Counted from the stretch's first letter, positions 18,516-28,640 are shown. The stretch: DNA of 64,000 bases from an uncultured Lachnospiraceae bacterium (GCA_900539175.1 UQAW01000010.1:1-64000), one strand, 5' to 3'. The notes: a model not told the origin generated them from the sequence alone. Program-made: numbers and translations.

Positions 18516-20216
18516 ATGGTCAGATGTGAGAAATGTGGTTACAAAAATCCGGATGGAAGCACAAGATGTGAGCATTGTAATGAGGCGCTTTATCAGGAAG
18601 ATACCTGTCTGGAACAGAAAAACTATGTGCCTGCAAAAAGAAAGAGGAAGGGCGCAGGAATTCTTGTAGGAATTTGTATTGTGGTTTTGGCAGCGGTGGT
18701 GGCAGCAGGAGTTGTTTTGATTCGGGGAAGTATGAATCAGAAAAGATATCGTGAACAATTGGCTTATGGGGATAAATATCTGGAAAGCGGTGAACTTAGT
18801 GAGGCGGAAGAAGCTTATCTGCTGGCATTGGAAGTGGATGAGAGGAATGAGGATGCGTATGTCCGTTTGAGCAGATTATATACGCAGAGGGGGGATCTGG
18901 AACTTGCCGGTGATATTTTAAATCGCGGCATTAAAATTACAGACAGTCAGAGACTGAAAACATTGCTTGCGCTGCTTCTCGTAAGGCAGCCGGAAGAAGA
19001 GTCTGTGTTGGAGACATTGGAAAATCTTACGGTAGATGGGATTAAGGAAGTGTCGGGAAGTCTTGAGATGAATATTTCGCTTATTCAAAAATTGAAGAAT
19101 TATACCTATAAAAATTATAAGGTACAGTTTGGGGGGACAACGGAAGAAAGAGAAGATGATGGAATCGTTAAGGTCAGTTGTGAGGACTTTGAAGGAAGTC
19201 TTTATTTCCAGGATACAAAGGAGAATTCTGAGGTGGTGGATGAAACAATCTGGAAACCTTTCCAGACTGCAGTGCCAAATTATATATCTTTAGAGGATAT
19301 ATCCATGTTATTACAGAATTATCCGGGAAGTTCCGATTATGAAACACTTCGCATGATGAATGGCGGCAAAATCAAGAAGGAATATAGCGAAGAAGCACAG
19401 AGTACAGTGGTAGTATTTACTTATGGAGAATGTGAGATCCATATTGCCAGCGATGAGGAGGGAAATATAGCCGGGAGTAAAATATGGAACAGAATTTATC
19501 CTCCCCGGAATGGTCTGCAGGATGATAACAAAGGACATGTGATCGGGGTTATTGTGGACGCAGTAACCGGAAAGGGAATTCCATCTGCAAGTTTAAGTGC
19601 AAAGCCGACAGGTGCAGGAAGCACTGTCACCTGGACAACCGAATCGGATGGTTCTTATGAGATTGATCTGGAGGAAGGACAGTATGAAATTAAGGTTCGA
19701 AAGGAAGGTTACATCAAGGATTCTTTTGCTATAGAGGTAGAAAAAGGGCAGCAAAATGATGCAGGAACCGTGAGTATGTCTCCTGTTCTGGAGAAAGGAG
19801 AGATTCGGATTGTATTGAGCTGGGGAGCTGCTCCAAGGGATCTGGATTCTTATTTGGACGGAACGTCTTCAGATGGAAATTCTGTATTTGTTAATTTTGT
19901 AAGTCCTATTGCGCGGCACAGTGACAAAGTAAGTGCAGAATTGGATCTGGATGATCTGGATGGGTATGGTCCTGAAACTATAACGATTTATGATACAGAC
20001 GGTGAATATGATTACTTTGTGCATGATTTTAACAGAACAGGAACAATCGGAGGATGCAAAGCAACGGTTAAAATTTATCTTCCCGGTCAGGCTCCGGTAG
20101 AGTATGTTGTGCCGGAGGGAAGCGGGAATTGTTGGAATGTATGTCATATCAGCAACGGACAGGTAACGCCGGTAAATACGATTGATAATCCCCAGTACAG
20201 TAGTTTTTCAAAATAA
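18516..20216 (+). CDS. Zinc-ribbon, TM, TPR-like and carboxypeptidase-regulatory-like envelope protein
   Basis: 566 residues from the ATG at 18516, chosen over an in-frame GTG at 18507 because AGAGG is 8 nt upstream. Order: zinc ribbon (CEKCGYKN..CEHC), TM helix (about 47-70), TPR-like helices, a mixed alpha/beta part, a carboxypeptidase-regulatory-like beta domain (about 345-415, VIVDAVTGKGIPSASLSA) and a C-terminal beta domain starting IRIVLSWGAAPRDLD, which resembles domains seen in YfaP-like proteins. It shares the regulatory-like module with the giant protein at 7321, so both may build one envelope structure (inference). Confidence 0.8.
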   Translation: MVRCEKCGYKNPDGSTRCEHCNEALYQEDTCLEQKNYVPAKRKRKGAGILVGICIVVLAAVVAAGVVLIRGSMNQKRYREQLAYGDKYLESGELSEAEEAYLLALEVDERNEDAYVRLSRLYTQRGDLELAGDILNRGIKITDSQRLKTLLALLLVRQPEEESVLETLENLTVDGIKEVSGSLEMNISLIQKLKNYTYKNYKVQFGGTTEEREDDGIVKVSCEDFEGSLYFQDTKENSEVVDETIWKPFQTAVPNYISLEDISMLLQNYPGSSDYETLRMMNGGKIKKEYSEEAQSTVVVFTYGECEIHIASDEEGNIAGSKIWNRIYPPRNGLQDDNKGHVIGVIVDAVTGKGIPSASLSAKPTGAGSTVTWTTESDGSYEIDLEEGQYEIKVRKEGYIKDSFAIEVEKGQQNDAGTVSMSPVLEKGEIRIVLSWGAAPRDLDSYLDGTSSDGNSVFVNFVSPIARHSDKVSAELDLDDLDGYGPETITIYDTDGEYDYFVHDFNRTGTIGGCKATVKIYLPGQAPVEYVVPEGSGNCWNVCHISNGQVTPVNTIDNPQYSSFSK

Positions 20217-20248
20217 CTGTTTGAAAAATCGCCATGCAGGAGAGGAAG

Positions 20249-20776
20249 ATGGAAATTGTGATTGGAATTGCAGTGGCAGCAGTAATTTTCTCCAGTCTGG
20301 TTATATGGGTTCTGATCAGGTTACATTGGAAGAAGGAATTTCGGAAATGCTATGAAGCTGCGGAACGAATGGTTCAGGAGGAGTATCTGAACTATAGGAT
20401 ACATAATTATGGAAATTCGTCGAAGAAGCCGCCGGATAAACAGAAGATTATGGTATATATCAAGAAAAAAGGAAAGCGCGGCAGCGGATATGTTTTTGAT
20501 CCGGCTCGTGGTGTTCAGATTGGAAGAAACCGTCAGGAAAATGATATTTGTATCCAGGACATGATGGTATCCGGAAGCCATTGTAAAATTTTCCTGTATC
20601 AGGATACGGTAGTGATTCAGGATATGGGGTCTTCAAATGGAACTGTAGTGAAAAGAGGTCGGCATAAATTTTCGTTATATGGACAGTCAGGGTATCTGCA
20701 GAATCGGGATAGAATACGAATTGGAAATGTGTGGATATCTATTAGAATCTTCTATTATGATCTGAGGTATATGTAG
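20249..20776 (+). CDS. TM-anchored FHA-domain protein
   Basis: 175 residues from the ATG at 20249, preferred over 20234 because AGGAG sits at the right spacing. An N-terminal TM helix (about 3-24) is followed by a cytoplasmic FHA domain (about 85-165) with IGRNRQEND, SGSHCK and SSNGT motifs. Expected to bind phosphothreonine on membrane-proximal partners. It directly precedes the first EssC motor. Confidence 0.85.
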   Translation: MEIVIGIAVAAVIFSSLVIWVLIRLHWKKEFRKCYEAAERMVQEEYLNYRIHNYGNSSKKPPDKQKIMVYIKKKGKRGSGYVFDPARGVQIGRNRQENDICIQDMMVSGSHCKIFLYQDTVVIQDMGSSNGTVVKRGRHKFSLYGQSGYLQNRDRIRIGNVWISIRIFYYDLRYM

Positions 20777-20834
20777 GTGATAAGGTATGATTTAGCAATG
20801 ACTTCTTAAGAATGACTGAAAAAGGGGAATACTT

Positions 20835-23800
20835 ATGATAGTAATGATTTATAATCCTGGCGTATACAAAGAATATTTATTACCCAATATTATGGATGCG
20901 GATTACACGATTCGCCTGGAAAAAGGAATTTTTCCAATTACAGAAGATGTAAGAGTTTTATTGGAAATTGATCAGAGCGGATGGAAGATGAAGGAGGGCT
21001 TTGGATATACGATTTACAGAAAAGACGGGAATAAAAAACTGATATCAACATTTCTTAAGGATGGAGATATTTATGATCTCAATATAAGTGGTTGTGGAAA
21101 CCTGCAGATGATAGTTATGGATGTGAATTTTATCTTTCCGATTCTTGAAAAGATAGATTTGACAGGAAACCAGAGGTTTACGGTTGGAAGAAATCCGGAA
21201 AATGATATTGAATATCATTTTTTGGAACTGATTTCCAAGCATCATGCAGTAATATACAAGGAGATGGACGGTTGGTATATAGAAGATATCAGTGTAAATG
21301 GGGTTTTCAGCGGATACAGCAGAATTTCAGGGCGTAAAAAATTGAATTTTGGAGAACAGATTCATATCTTTGGTCTTCATCTGGTATATCTGGGGGATAT
21401 GTTGGCAGTCGGAGCCTCTTATGGGGATCTGTGTATCCATGAGGAGACAGTTCGGTTTATACTTCCTCTTCCCGGTAGCAGCAGAGAACTAACGGTAAAG
21501 GAAAAACATTATTTTAACCGTTCTCCCAGAAATATGCCGGTGATCAATACCGGTGAAATAGAAATAGAAGCGCCGCCTGTAAAAAATATAATAAAACAGA
21601 AACCGGCATTTTTGACGATTGGTCCGGCATTTACCATGGCAATTCCCATGCTCCTGGGATGTCTGATGATGATTTTGGCATCCAGAAGCACCGGACGTTC
21701 TACCGGGGCGTTTATGTTTACCGGGGTTATTACGGCTGTGGGTTCGGCAGTACTTGGTGTATTTTGGGGTTATATGAACATGAAATATGCAAAGGCACAA
21801 CAGATGGAAGAGGAACAGGTAAGGTTTAATTCTTATGCCAGTTATCTGATTCGTGTTGCAGAGGAACTGAAAGCGAAATATCAGCAGAATCAGTCTGCGA
21901 TGGCAATGATTTATCCGGATGCGGCAGTTTGTGCAAATTATGATGAGAAGTGTTCTGCTCTCTGGAACAGGAATAGAAAGCATCCGGACTTTCTGTTTCA
22001 CCGTCTTGGAATTGGAGATGAACTTTTTCAAGTGAGTATTAAGACACCGCAGAAAAAATTTACAATGTATGAAGATCTTCTGGAGAAAAAACCTTATGAA
22101 ATTCAGGAAGATTATAAGATTTTGCATCAGGTACCGGTGGGAATGGATTTTTTTGAACATAGGCTGATCGGACTGGTAGGAAAACCGGACAGAAAAGGTG
22201 CAACTGAACTTATGCATATTATCGCAGCGCAGGTAGCAGCAAATAATTGTTATACAGATGTAAAGATGGTATTCATCTACGATAAAGATAAGTGTATAAG
22301 ACGGGAAGACTGGGAGTGTATGAAGTGGTTTCCGCATGTCTGGAATCAGGGACATAAGACCAGATATCTGGCGTCTGATAAAATGGAGGCCAGTGATTTG
22401 TTTTACGAGTTATCCGGAATCTTCCGCAGAAGAGATGAAGATTCTGGTTTGACGGAAAAGAAAAATATCAGGAAACCGTATTATTTGTTGTTCGTATCTC
22501 ATCCGGAGCTTCTGGAAGGAGAATTAATCCGAAAATACATCTATGCTTCGGAAGAAAAATATGGATTGACAGCGATTCTTCTGGCAGATGATGCGGAAGA
22601 ACTGCCGAATGAATGTGAGGTCATTATTCAGAAAGATCAATCATATTCCGGTTTGCTTTATATGCAAAGCGGAAATGAAGGAAAGAAGGATGTCCTGTTT
22701 GATAAAGTCTCAGCAGAAGACCTGGAATGTATGGGCAGAAGAATCAGCGGACTGGAAGTCAATGAAGTGGAGGAAAATGCAGATATCCCGAACAGCCTTG
22801 ATTTTTTTGAAATGTATGGAGTGAAAAAGAAGGAAGAACTGCAGGTACCGGAGCGATGGAAAAAGAACCGGGCTTATCATAGTATGCGTGCACTGATCGG
22901 AAAGAAGGCGGGGGAACAGGATTGTTATCTGGATATTCATGAAAAATATCACGGTCCCCATGGATTGATTGCAGGTACTACCGGTTCCGGAAAAAGTGAG
23001 ATGCTTCAGACCTATATCCTGTCATTGGCTGTAAACTTCAGTCCGGATGATGTTGCTTTCTTTTTAATTGACTTTAAGGGAGGTGGAATGGCAAACTTGT
23101 TTGAAGATTTGCCTCATCTGGTGGGAAAGATATCAAATCTTTCGGGAAACCAGGTACATCGGGCGATGATTTCAATTAAGAGCGAAAATACGAGACGTCA
23201 AAGGATCTTTCGTGAATATGGAGTTAATAATATCAATCTGTATACAAGACTTTACAAAAATCATGAGGCCATATTGGCGGTTCCTCATCTTTTTATCGTG
23301 ATTGATGAATTTGCAGAGTTAAAAAAAGAAGAACCGGATTTTATGCGTGAATTAATCAGCGTAGCTCAGGTTGGACGCAGTCTGGGGGTACACCTGATTC
23401 TTGCAACACAGAAACCAAGCGGTACTGTGGATGATAACATCTGGAGCAACTCGAAATTTCGAATTTGTCTCAGAGTACAGGACAGGCAGGATAGTGTTGA
23501 TATGCTGCACAAACCGGATGCGGCTTTTTTGACACAGGCGGGAAGATGCTACATACAGGTGGGAAATGACGAAATCTATGAACAATTCCAGCCTGGGTAC
23601 AGCGGGGCAGCTTTTGATGATTCAGATGTCAGCGGAAACAGTCAGTCTGTTATGATGGTGACCAGAACCGGAAAAGCTGCCGTAATCAGAAGGAGAAGAG
23701 GGCAGGCAAGGGGAACGGATGGTTCAGTTAAAGAGATTACTCAACTGGATGCTATGATTGCATATCTGAACCGGATTGCAAAGGAAAATCATTATCAGTC

Positions 23801-25511
23801 TCCGATGCAGTTATGGCTTCCGGTGCTGCCTAAAAAACTTCTGTTGGAGGAACTGGAAAGCAGGTCAATTCCTCCGCTTGTTCAGGAAAAGCAACAAGGT
23901 TTTCACCTGAAAGCAGCAATCGGACTTTTTGATGATCCCGTAAATCAGGCTCAGCAGCCATTGGTCGTAGATTTTGGGGAAAATGGACATTATGCTGTCT
24001 GTGGAACTGTGGTCAGCGGTAAGAGTACATTTTTGCAGACATTAGTTTTCGCACTGCTTTCAAAATATTCGCCTGGAGAATTGAATCTGTATCTGTTGGA
24101 TTTCAGCAGCAGGATGCTGGAAGTTTTTCAGGAGGCACCTCAGGTAGGCGGTATTATTTTTGAGAATGAAGAGGATCGGACAGGAAAGTTTTTCTATATG
24201 ATCCGGCAGATGATGAAAGAGCGTAAGGAGTTGTTAAAAGGCGGTAATTATAGTCAGTATGTCAGAGCATATGGGATGAAACTGCCGGCTGTTGTAATCT
24301 GCATTGATCATGTGGCAAACTTCCGTGAAAAGACAAATAACAGATATGATGAAGATCTGATTCAAATCTCCCGGGAAGGTGTGGGGTATGGTATCTATCT
24401 TATGCTGTCTTCAGCAGGATTTGGTATGGCAGAGATACCGAATCGTGTGGGAGATAATATTCGAAACGTGATTTGTCTTGAGATGGGAGATAAATATAAG
24501 TATATGGATGCGCTTCATACGACAAAAATTATGATACAGCCGGAAGCGGATATCAAGGGACGAGGTATTGCACACATAAATGGTGTTGTGTTGGAGTTCC
24601 AGACAGCATTGGCGCTGGATGCACCGGACGATTTTGAAAGAGGAAAATGCCTGGAAGAATTTTGTCGGAGAAAGGCAGAAGAAAACAGTGAGGAATCGGC
24701 AAGGAGAATACCGGAGATACCAAAAGAACCACAGTTAGCGGATCTTGAGGAATTGAAGGCGTATTCTTTGGCAGCAAAGGGAAAACATATGATTCCGTTT
24801 GCTTATAACGTAGAGGACGCGTCTTTGTATGGCGTAAATCTGGCAGATACGTATTGTTATACGATATTGGGACCTGCAAGAAGCGGTAAGAAAAATACGT
24901 TGAGGGCCTTAATGGCAGGTGTAGAACAAAAAGAAGGAGAATGCTGTATTATGGAATTTTCTTCTTCTGATTTTAAAAGATATGGAGAAAAGGGTAAGTT
25001 TACTTATGTATCTACACCAAAGGAGATGTTTGATTACTGGAAGGGGCTTACGCCAATCTTTATAGAGCGGAACCAGAAAAAAAAGCAGTTTTTGGAACAG
25101 GGATTCAGTGAAGAGGAAATTTTTGCAGAGATGAAAGAACTGTTTCTGCCTGTTTTTCTATTTATAGCAGATGTAGCAGATTTTTTCCGAACTGTCTATG
25201 CATCAAATCCAAATGTCGGTTCCATGAAGGGATTTGTGGAAAACATCATCAGTAAAGGAAGTCTTCATAATATCTACTTTATCGGTGCGCTTGATACCGC
25301 AGATGCGGCAGGCTGTACCTATAAAGCGTATTATGACTTTGTGAACTATAAGAGGGGAATTTGTCTGGGCAGGTTGTCCGGACAACGTCTGTTTTCTTTT
25401 GCCGGTCTCTCATATACACAGCAAAATAAGATGATGAAACGTGGAATGGGTGTTGCAGTTGAGGAAGAATCAGAGGCACGGTATCTTATAGTTCCACAGG
25501 TTCGGAGGTAA
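20835..25511 (+). CDS. EssC/FtsK-SpoIIIE-type type VII secretion motor 1, with FHA domain
   Basis: 1558 residues, EssC-like size. An N-terminal FHA domain (about 108-190; VGRNPENDI, ISKHHA) is followed by two TM helices (about 262-315) and three FtsK/SpoIIIE modules. Module 1 has Walker A GTTGSGKSE (about 713) and Walker B VIDEFAEL; module 2 has GTVVSGKS (about 1056); module 3 has GPARSGKK (about 1345), lacking the usual Ser/Thr after Lys. EssC is the membrane ATPase that powers WXG100 export. It lies upstream of LytTR, EsaB-like and WXG100 genes. A second motor is at 35538. Confidence 0.93.
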   Translation: MIVMIYNPGVYKEYLLPNIMDADYTIRLEKGIFPITEDVRVLLEIDQSGWKMKEGFGYTIYRKDGNKKLISTFLKDGDIYDLNISGCGNLQMIVMDVNFIFPILEKIDLTGNQRFTVGRNPENDIEYHFLELISKHHAVIYKEMDGWYIEDISVNGVFSGYSRISGRKKLNFGEQIHIFGLHLVYLGDMLAVGASYGDLCIHEETVRFILPLPGSSRELTVKEKHYFNRSPRNMPVINTGEIEIEAPPVKNIIKQKPAFLTIGPAFTMAIPMLLGCLMMILASRSTGRSTGAFMFTGVITAVGSAVLGVFWGYMNMKYAKAQQMEEEQVRFNSYASYLIRVAEELKAKYQQNQSAMAMIYPDAAVCANYDEKCSALWNRNRKHPDFLFHRLGIGDELFQVSIKTPQKKFTMYEDLLEKKPYEIQEDYKILHQVPVGMDFFEHRLIGLVGKPDRKGATELMHIIAAQVAANNCYTDVKMVFIYDKDKCIRREDWECMKWFPHVWNQGHKTRYLASDKMEASDLFYELSGIFRRRDEDSGLTEKKNIRKPYYLLFVSHPELLEGELIRKYIYASEEKYGLTAILLADDAEELPNECEVIIQKDQSYSGLLYMQSGNEGKKDVLFDKVSAEDLECMGRRISGLEVNEVEENADIPNSLDFFEMYGVKKKEELQVPERWKKNRAYHSMRALIGKKAGEQDCYLDIHEKYHGPHGLIAGTTGSGKSEMLQTYILSLAVNFSPDDVAFFLIDFKGGGMANLFEDLPHLVGKISNLSGNQVHRAMISIKSENTRRQRIFREYGVNNINLYTRLYKNHEAILAVPHLFIVIDEFAELKKEEPDFMRELISVAQVGRSLGVHLILATQKPSGTVDDNIWSNSKFRICLRVQDRQDSVDMLHKPDAAFLTQAGRCYIQVGNDEIYEQFQPGYSGAAFDDSDVSGNSQSVMMVTRTGKAAVIRRRRGQARGTDGSVKEITQLDAMIAYLNRIAKENHYQSPMQLWLPVLPKKLLLEELESRSIPPLVQEKQQGFHLKAAIGLFDDPVNQAQQPLVVDFGENGHYAVCGTVVSGKSTFLQTLVFALLSKYSPGELNLYLLDFSSRMLEVFQEAPQVGGIIFENEEDRTGKFFYMIRQMMKERKELLKGGNYSQYVRAYGMKLPAVVICIDHVANFREKTNNRYDEDLIQISREGVGYGIYLMLSSAGFGMAEIPNRVGDNIRNVICLEMGDKYKYMDALHTTKIMIQPEADIKGRGIAHINGVVLEFQTALALDAPDDFERGKCLEEFCRRKAEENSEESARRIPEIPKEPQLADLEELKAYSLAAKGKHMIPFAYNVEDASLYGVNLADTYCYTILGPARSGKKNTLRALMAGVEQKEGECCIMEFSSSDFKRYGEKGKFTYVSTPKEMFDYWKGLTPIFIERNQKKKQFLEQGFSEEEIFAEMKELFLPVFLFIADVADFFRTVYASNPNVGSMKGFVENIISKGSLHNIYFIGALDTADAAGCTYKAYYDFVNYKRGICLGRLSGQRLFSFAGLSYTQQNKMMKRGMGVAVEEESEARYLIVPQVRR

Positions 25512-25515
25512 AGAG

Positions 25516-26244
25516 ATGGTGTCAATGCTGATTGTCTGTGGGAAACAGCAGGAGGCAGAGGGAATAAGAATACAAATCAGGGAATTTGCAGGACTATTCA
25601 GTGAGGAAAAATGGGAATATCATCTTTGTCAAAATACAGAACAGTTGAAAGAATATCTGGAAAAGATTTCCGAAATTAATATGGCGTGCATGGATCTTGA
25701 TGTAAAGGATGGTATTCATTATGCGCGGCAGGTTCGCAAGGAGAACAGGCAGGCATTTTTGATATTGATTGCAAACCCTGAGATGTCGCCGATGTCCTAT
25801 ATGCGTCCGGATATTATGGCAGAATCTTTATTGCTTCGTCCGTTAAAAAAAGAAGTGATGAGCGAAGTCATTAGGGAGGCTGTGTCAGAATTTTCCAAAA
25901 GATTTTTAAAAACTGATAAGGAGGAATCCTTTGTGCTGCAGGGCAGGGAAGGCAGATGGGTATTGGAATATGACCGGATTCTTTATTTTGAATCCAGAGA
26001 TAAGAGAGTGTTTGTGAATACTGCGGATCGGGAAATTGCATTTTATGATACATTGGACCATCTGCAGGAGGAACTGCCAGAGCAATTTTTGCGGTGTCAC
26101 AGAAGTTTTATTGTAAACAGAAAACGGATTCAGCAGATTCAGTTGGCAAAAAACCGGATTATTCTTCAGGGAGAATACGAGATTCCGGTATCGCGCACCT
26201 GCAGAAAGGCAGTGAAGGAGATTGGACATGAGTCAGATTTATGA
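25516..26244 (+). CDS. LytTR-family response regulator
   Basis: 242 residues. The N-terminal part (about 1-120) looks like a receiver domain with a candidate acceptor Asp in CMDLDVKDG. The C-terminal part (about 140-238) is a LytTR DNA-binding domain (YFESRDKRVFV, FLRCHRSFIVN). It starts 4 nt after the EssC stop. No histidine kinase is nearby, so the signal source is unknown. Probably controls part of this locus (inference). Confidence 0.87.
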   Translation: MVSMLIVCGKQQEAEGIRIQIREFAGLFSEEKWEYHLCQNTEQLKEYLEKISEINMACMDLDVKDGIHYARQVRKENRQAFLILIANPEMSPMSYMRPDIMAESLLLRPLKKEVMSEVIREAVSEFSKRFLKTDKEESFVLQGREGRWVLEYDRILYFESRDKRVFVNTADREIAFYDTLDHLQEELPEQFLRCHRSFIVNRKRIQQIQLAKNRIILQGEYEIPVSRTCRKAVKEIGHESDL

Positions 26245-26920
26245 AAAACAGGTATTCAGCCGACTGGAATGGAAAATTTTTTTGACGGCAGCAAAAATTC
26301 ATCGGATGTATGGCTTTTCTATGCCGCGCACAAAGGACGGTGAAACAAAGGTTTTGGAAGCGCTGGAATCTCTGGTGCGCCGTGGGATATTGATATCCGA
26401 TGGAAAAAAATTCAGTCTAAGCAAAGATGCAAAAGAAATGGCTGGTTATCTGCAGGATCCTCGCGGAATTTTCATGTATTATGTCAGAGATGCTTCTGTT
26501 CCTGTCCACTGCTGTTATATAAAAGACCGTATTCTAATGTGTGAACAAGGGATGCTGGGCAATGGTATCCAAAAGGTTGGATATCTGGAGGTACAACAGT
26601 GGATGGATATTCTGAAGGAAGAGGTTCTGGAGAATCTTCCGGTCTGTTCTTATGGGAAAAGTGAGTGGATTGAAGAGGAGGCAGGCGGGAAACCAGATTT
26701 TATGAATTTGTCTGCGGAGATATGCATGCAGCAGCAGGAGGTCTTGTTCTTAGCCCAGAGCCTTTCTTCAGATGGACGGAAACTATATTGGAGAGCAGTG
26801 GTAAGGGAGCATCCTTTGATTTCAATATTGGAAATGAAAAAGGCAGATGGAACGGGCTGCCGAATTCCTTATGATGAGGAAGTCTTATTGAATAAAATCA
26901 GAGAGTTGTTAATTGGTTAG
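26228..26920 (+). CDS. Unknown protein, possible EspG-like WXG100 chaperone
   Basis: 230 residues from the ATG at 26228, chosen for AAGGAG 7 nt upstream; it overlaps the LytTR gene by 17 nt. The order of a helical start, an LEALESLVRRGIL segment, a DPRG element and then mixed strands recalls the EspG chaperones of mycobacterial ESX systems. The likeness is only in overall layout, so this is inference. Its position between the motor and the EsaB and WXG100 genes fits a substrate-handling role. Soluble. Confidence 0.65.
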   Translation: MSQIYEKQVFSRLEWKIFLTAAKIHRMYGFSMPRTKDGETKVLEALESLVRRGILISDGKKFSLSKDAKEMAGYLQDPRGIFMYYVRDASVPVHCCYIKDRILMCEQGMLGNGIQKVGYLEVQQWMDILKEEVLENLPVCSYGKSEWIEEEAGGKPDFMNLSAEICMQQQEVLFLAQSLSSDGRKLYWRAVVREHPLISILEMKKADGTGCRIPYDEEVLLNKIRELLIG

Positions 26921-26930
26921 GAGAAGTAGA

Positions 26931-27179
26931 ATGATATTTGTGGATGTATATGTTCCGGCATTAGAAAAGACATATGATTTTAAAATGGATGAACGCTTGA
27001 CTGCAGCAGAGGCAGCGGAGGCATTATCCGATATGATTTGTCAGAAGGAGCAGTGTCAGGTGCAGGGGGACGAGCAAAGGTTGACTTTGTGGGACAGAAG
27101 GACAGGCCAAAGACTATTGCCGGATGAAATACTTTATCGGGCGGGGATTCACTCAGGAAGTACATTGTTGCTGGTTTGA
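26931..27179 (+). CDS. EsaB/YukD-like ubiquitin-fold protein 1
   Basis: 82 residues from the ATG at 26931 (AGGAG 7 nt upstream). Size, the initial beta strand IFVDVYVP, the middle LTLWDRRTGQRLLPDEIL and the ending GSTLLLV fit the ubiquitin-like YukD/EsaB family, a standard cytosolic accessory of Firmicutes type VII systems. A second copy is at 35255, beside the second motor. Confidence 0.83.
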   Translation: MIFVDVYVPALEKTYDFKMDERLTAAEAAEALSDMICQKEQCQVQGDEQRLTLWDRRTGQRLLPDEILYRAGIHSGSTLLLV

Positions 27180-27300
27180 CCATACCGTTTATCCTGAAAA
27201 TCCTGTTATCTGTCAGGTTTTGAACTTTATTATGCGAGGGTCTGGTATTATGACTACATCAGATGAAACCAAATAAAACAGAAAATGGAGGGAACAATTT
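27180..27300. other. Gap between EsaB-like and first WXG100 gene
   Basis: A weak stem AAAATCCTG / CAGGTTTT (about 27199-27222) may act as an attenuator before the WXG100 array. GGAGGG lies just before the ATG at 27301. Confidence 0.3.
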
Positions 27301-27603
27301 ATGGCACTTATTCGTGTAACATCAACAGAGTTGAGAGCAAAAGCAGCGGAACTGAGAGATCTGAATGGAAAATTAAAATCGTCATCCGGAAATCTGGAAT
27401 CCAGAGAGGCACAGTTATACTCTATGTGGGACGGTGAATCCAATGAAGCATTTCACAATGCGTTTCTCTCAGACAGGACGCAGATTGACAATATGTATCG
27501 TGCAATCGAAAATTATATTATCAGTCTGGAAAATATTGCAGCCCGCTATGAGCAGGCGGAGGCGGCAAATGTAGAGATTGCAGCAACAAGAACATATCAT
27601 TAA
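27301..27603 (+). CDS. WXG100 protein A
   Basis: 100 residues, two-helix hairpin with a central W-D-G turn (MWDGES). The C-terminus has YEQAE, matching the YxxxD/E export signal recognised by type VII motors. First of a run of similar small proteins; likely a secreted partner or substrate. Confidence 0.9.
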   Translation: MALIRVTSTELRAKAAELRDLNGKLKSSSGNLESREAQLYSMWDGESNEAFHNAFLSDRTQIDNMYRAIENYIISLENIAARYEQAEAANVEIAATRTYH

Positions 27604-27631
27604 GTGGATAGAAAGAGAGGAGATTGAGAGT

Positions 27632-27946
27632 ATGGAAGGTATTATGAAAGTTACTCCGGAAGAATTAATTGCGGCATCAGGTGATTTTTCAGTTGAGGCA
27701 GGAAACATCAGTCTTTATACGATGGGGATGGTGGAAATTGTAGAGGGAATGAGTTCTGTATGGGAGGGTGAAGCACAAAGTGCATACAGTGCAAAATTTC
27801 ATACACTGGATGATGATATTCAGCGGATGATTCGTATGATACAGGAACATGCGGCAGATTTGGAAGAGATGGCAAATCAGTTCCGGAATGCAGAGACATC
27901 GAACATGGATGAAATAGGAAGTCTTTTATCCGATGCTATAGAGTAA
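27632..27946 (+). CDS. WXG100 protein B
   Basis: 104 residues from the ATG at 27632 (GGAG 9 nt upstream). Central W-E-G turn (VWEGEA). The tail has FRNAE where a YxxxE would be, so it lacks the tyrosine export signal. Possibly the signal-less partner of protein A (inference). Confidence 0.88.
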   Translation: MEGIMKVTPEELIAASGDFSVEAGNISLYTMGMVEIVEGMSSVWEGEAQSAYSAKFHTLDDDIQRMIRMIQEHAADLEEMANQFRNAETSNMDEIGSLLSDAIE

Positions 27947-27960
27947 TCAGGAGGTTTCAG

Positions 27961-28326
27961 GTGTTTGGGATTCGGCTGGATGCGGTAAAGTGGACTATTG
28001 AGAAGTTAAAAGAATATCATGGCCGTATCGATGAAGAGGCAGAACGGCTGCAGGTTGTTTACAGAAATCTGCAGTCGTTGACACAGGTAGAAGAAATCAG
28101 GAAAAGTATTGTGTACACAGCAGAGTATCTGGAAGATGAAAGTGTGAAATTATCACAATACATAGGCGCACTTGAACAGATTGCGGAGCAATATGAGAGG
28201 ACAGAACAGCGATTGATTCAAAGCAGTGAGGAAGAATTGAGAATAAAAGAACCTCTGCAGATTGGTTATCAGGATGTGGAATGGTTAAGAAACGAAGATC
28301 TGGGATTTGAACTTCAATTTGAGTGA
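27961..28326 (+). CDS. WXG100-like helical protein without the WXG turn
   Basis: 121 residues from a GTG with AGGAGG upstream. Mostly helical, WXG100-like in size and position, but no Trp-x-Gly at the centre. It has YERTE (YxxxE) before a longer acidic tail. Probably an alternative heterodimer partner (inference). Confidence 0.75.
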   Translation: MFGIRLDAVKWTIEKLKEYHGRIDEEAERLQVVYRNLQSLTQVEEIRKSIVYTAEYLEDESVKLSQYIGALEQIAEQYERTEQRLIQSSEEELRIKEPLQIGYQDVEWLRNEDLGFELQFE

Positions 28327-28340
28327 TGAGGTAAGAAGGT

Positions 28341-28640
28341 ATGGAGTATATTGAAATAACAACGCAGGCCCTTGAAAAAGACATCAATTCCATGACAGAA
28401 CGTTTAAAAAATGTAATAGAACAGATGAAAGTTATAGTGGAGGATATGAAGGAATTGAATTGTATGTGGACAGGGGCAGCAAGCAGTGCATATAGCCTTC
28501 AGTTTATGCAGGATTGTGAGCGGATGAATGAAGTTCAGGAGATGATGTTCGGTTATCTTACCAGATTGGAGGAAGTTGAGAGTGAATATAACAGATGCGA
28601 AAATATGGTTTCGGATATTATTCGTACGATTCGTATATAG
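28341..28640 (+). CDS. WXG100 protein C
   Basis: 99 residues, helical hairpin with W-T-G (MWTGAA) and a C-terminal YNRCE (YxxxE) signal. In the WXG100 array, 14 nt after the previous stop. Confidence 0.9.
   Translation: MEYIEITTQALEKDINSMTERLKNVIEQMKVIVEDMKELNCMWTGAASSAYSLQFMQDCERMNEVQEMMFGYLTRLEEVESEYNRCENMVSDIIRTIRI

Noticed and set aside
21489..22355. Minus-strand open frame of 288 codons opposite the first motor
   Set aside because: Lies wholly antisense to the FHA/TM part of the EssC gene and shows no family features.
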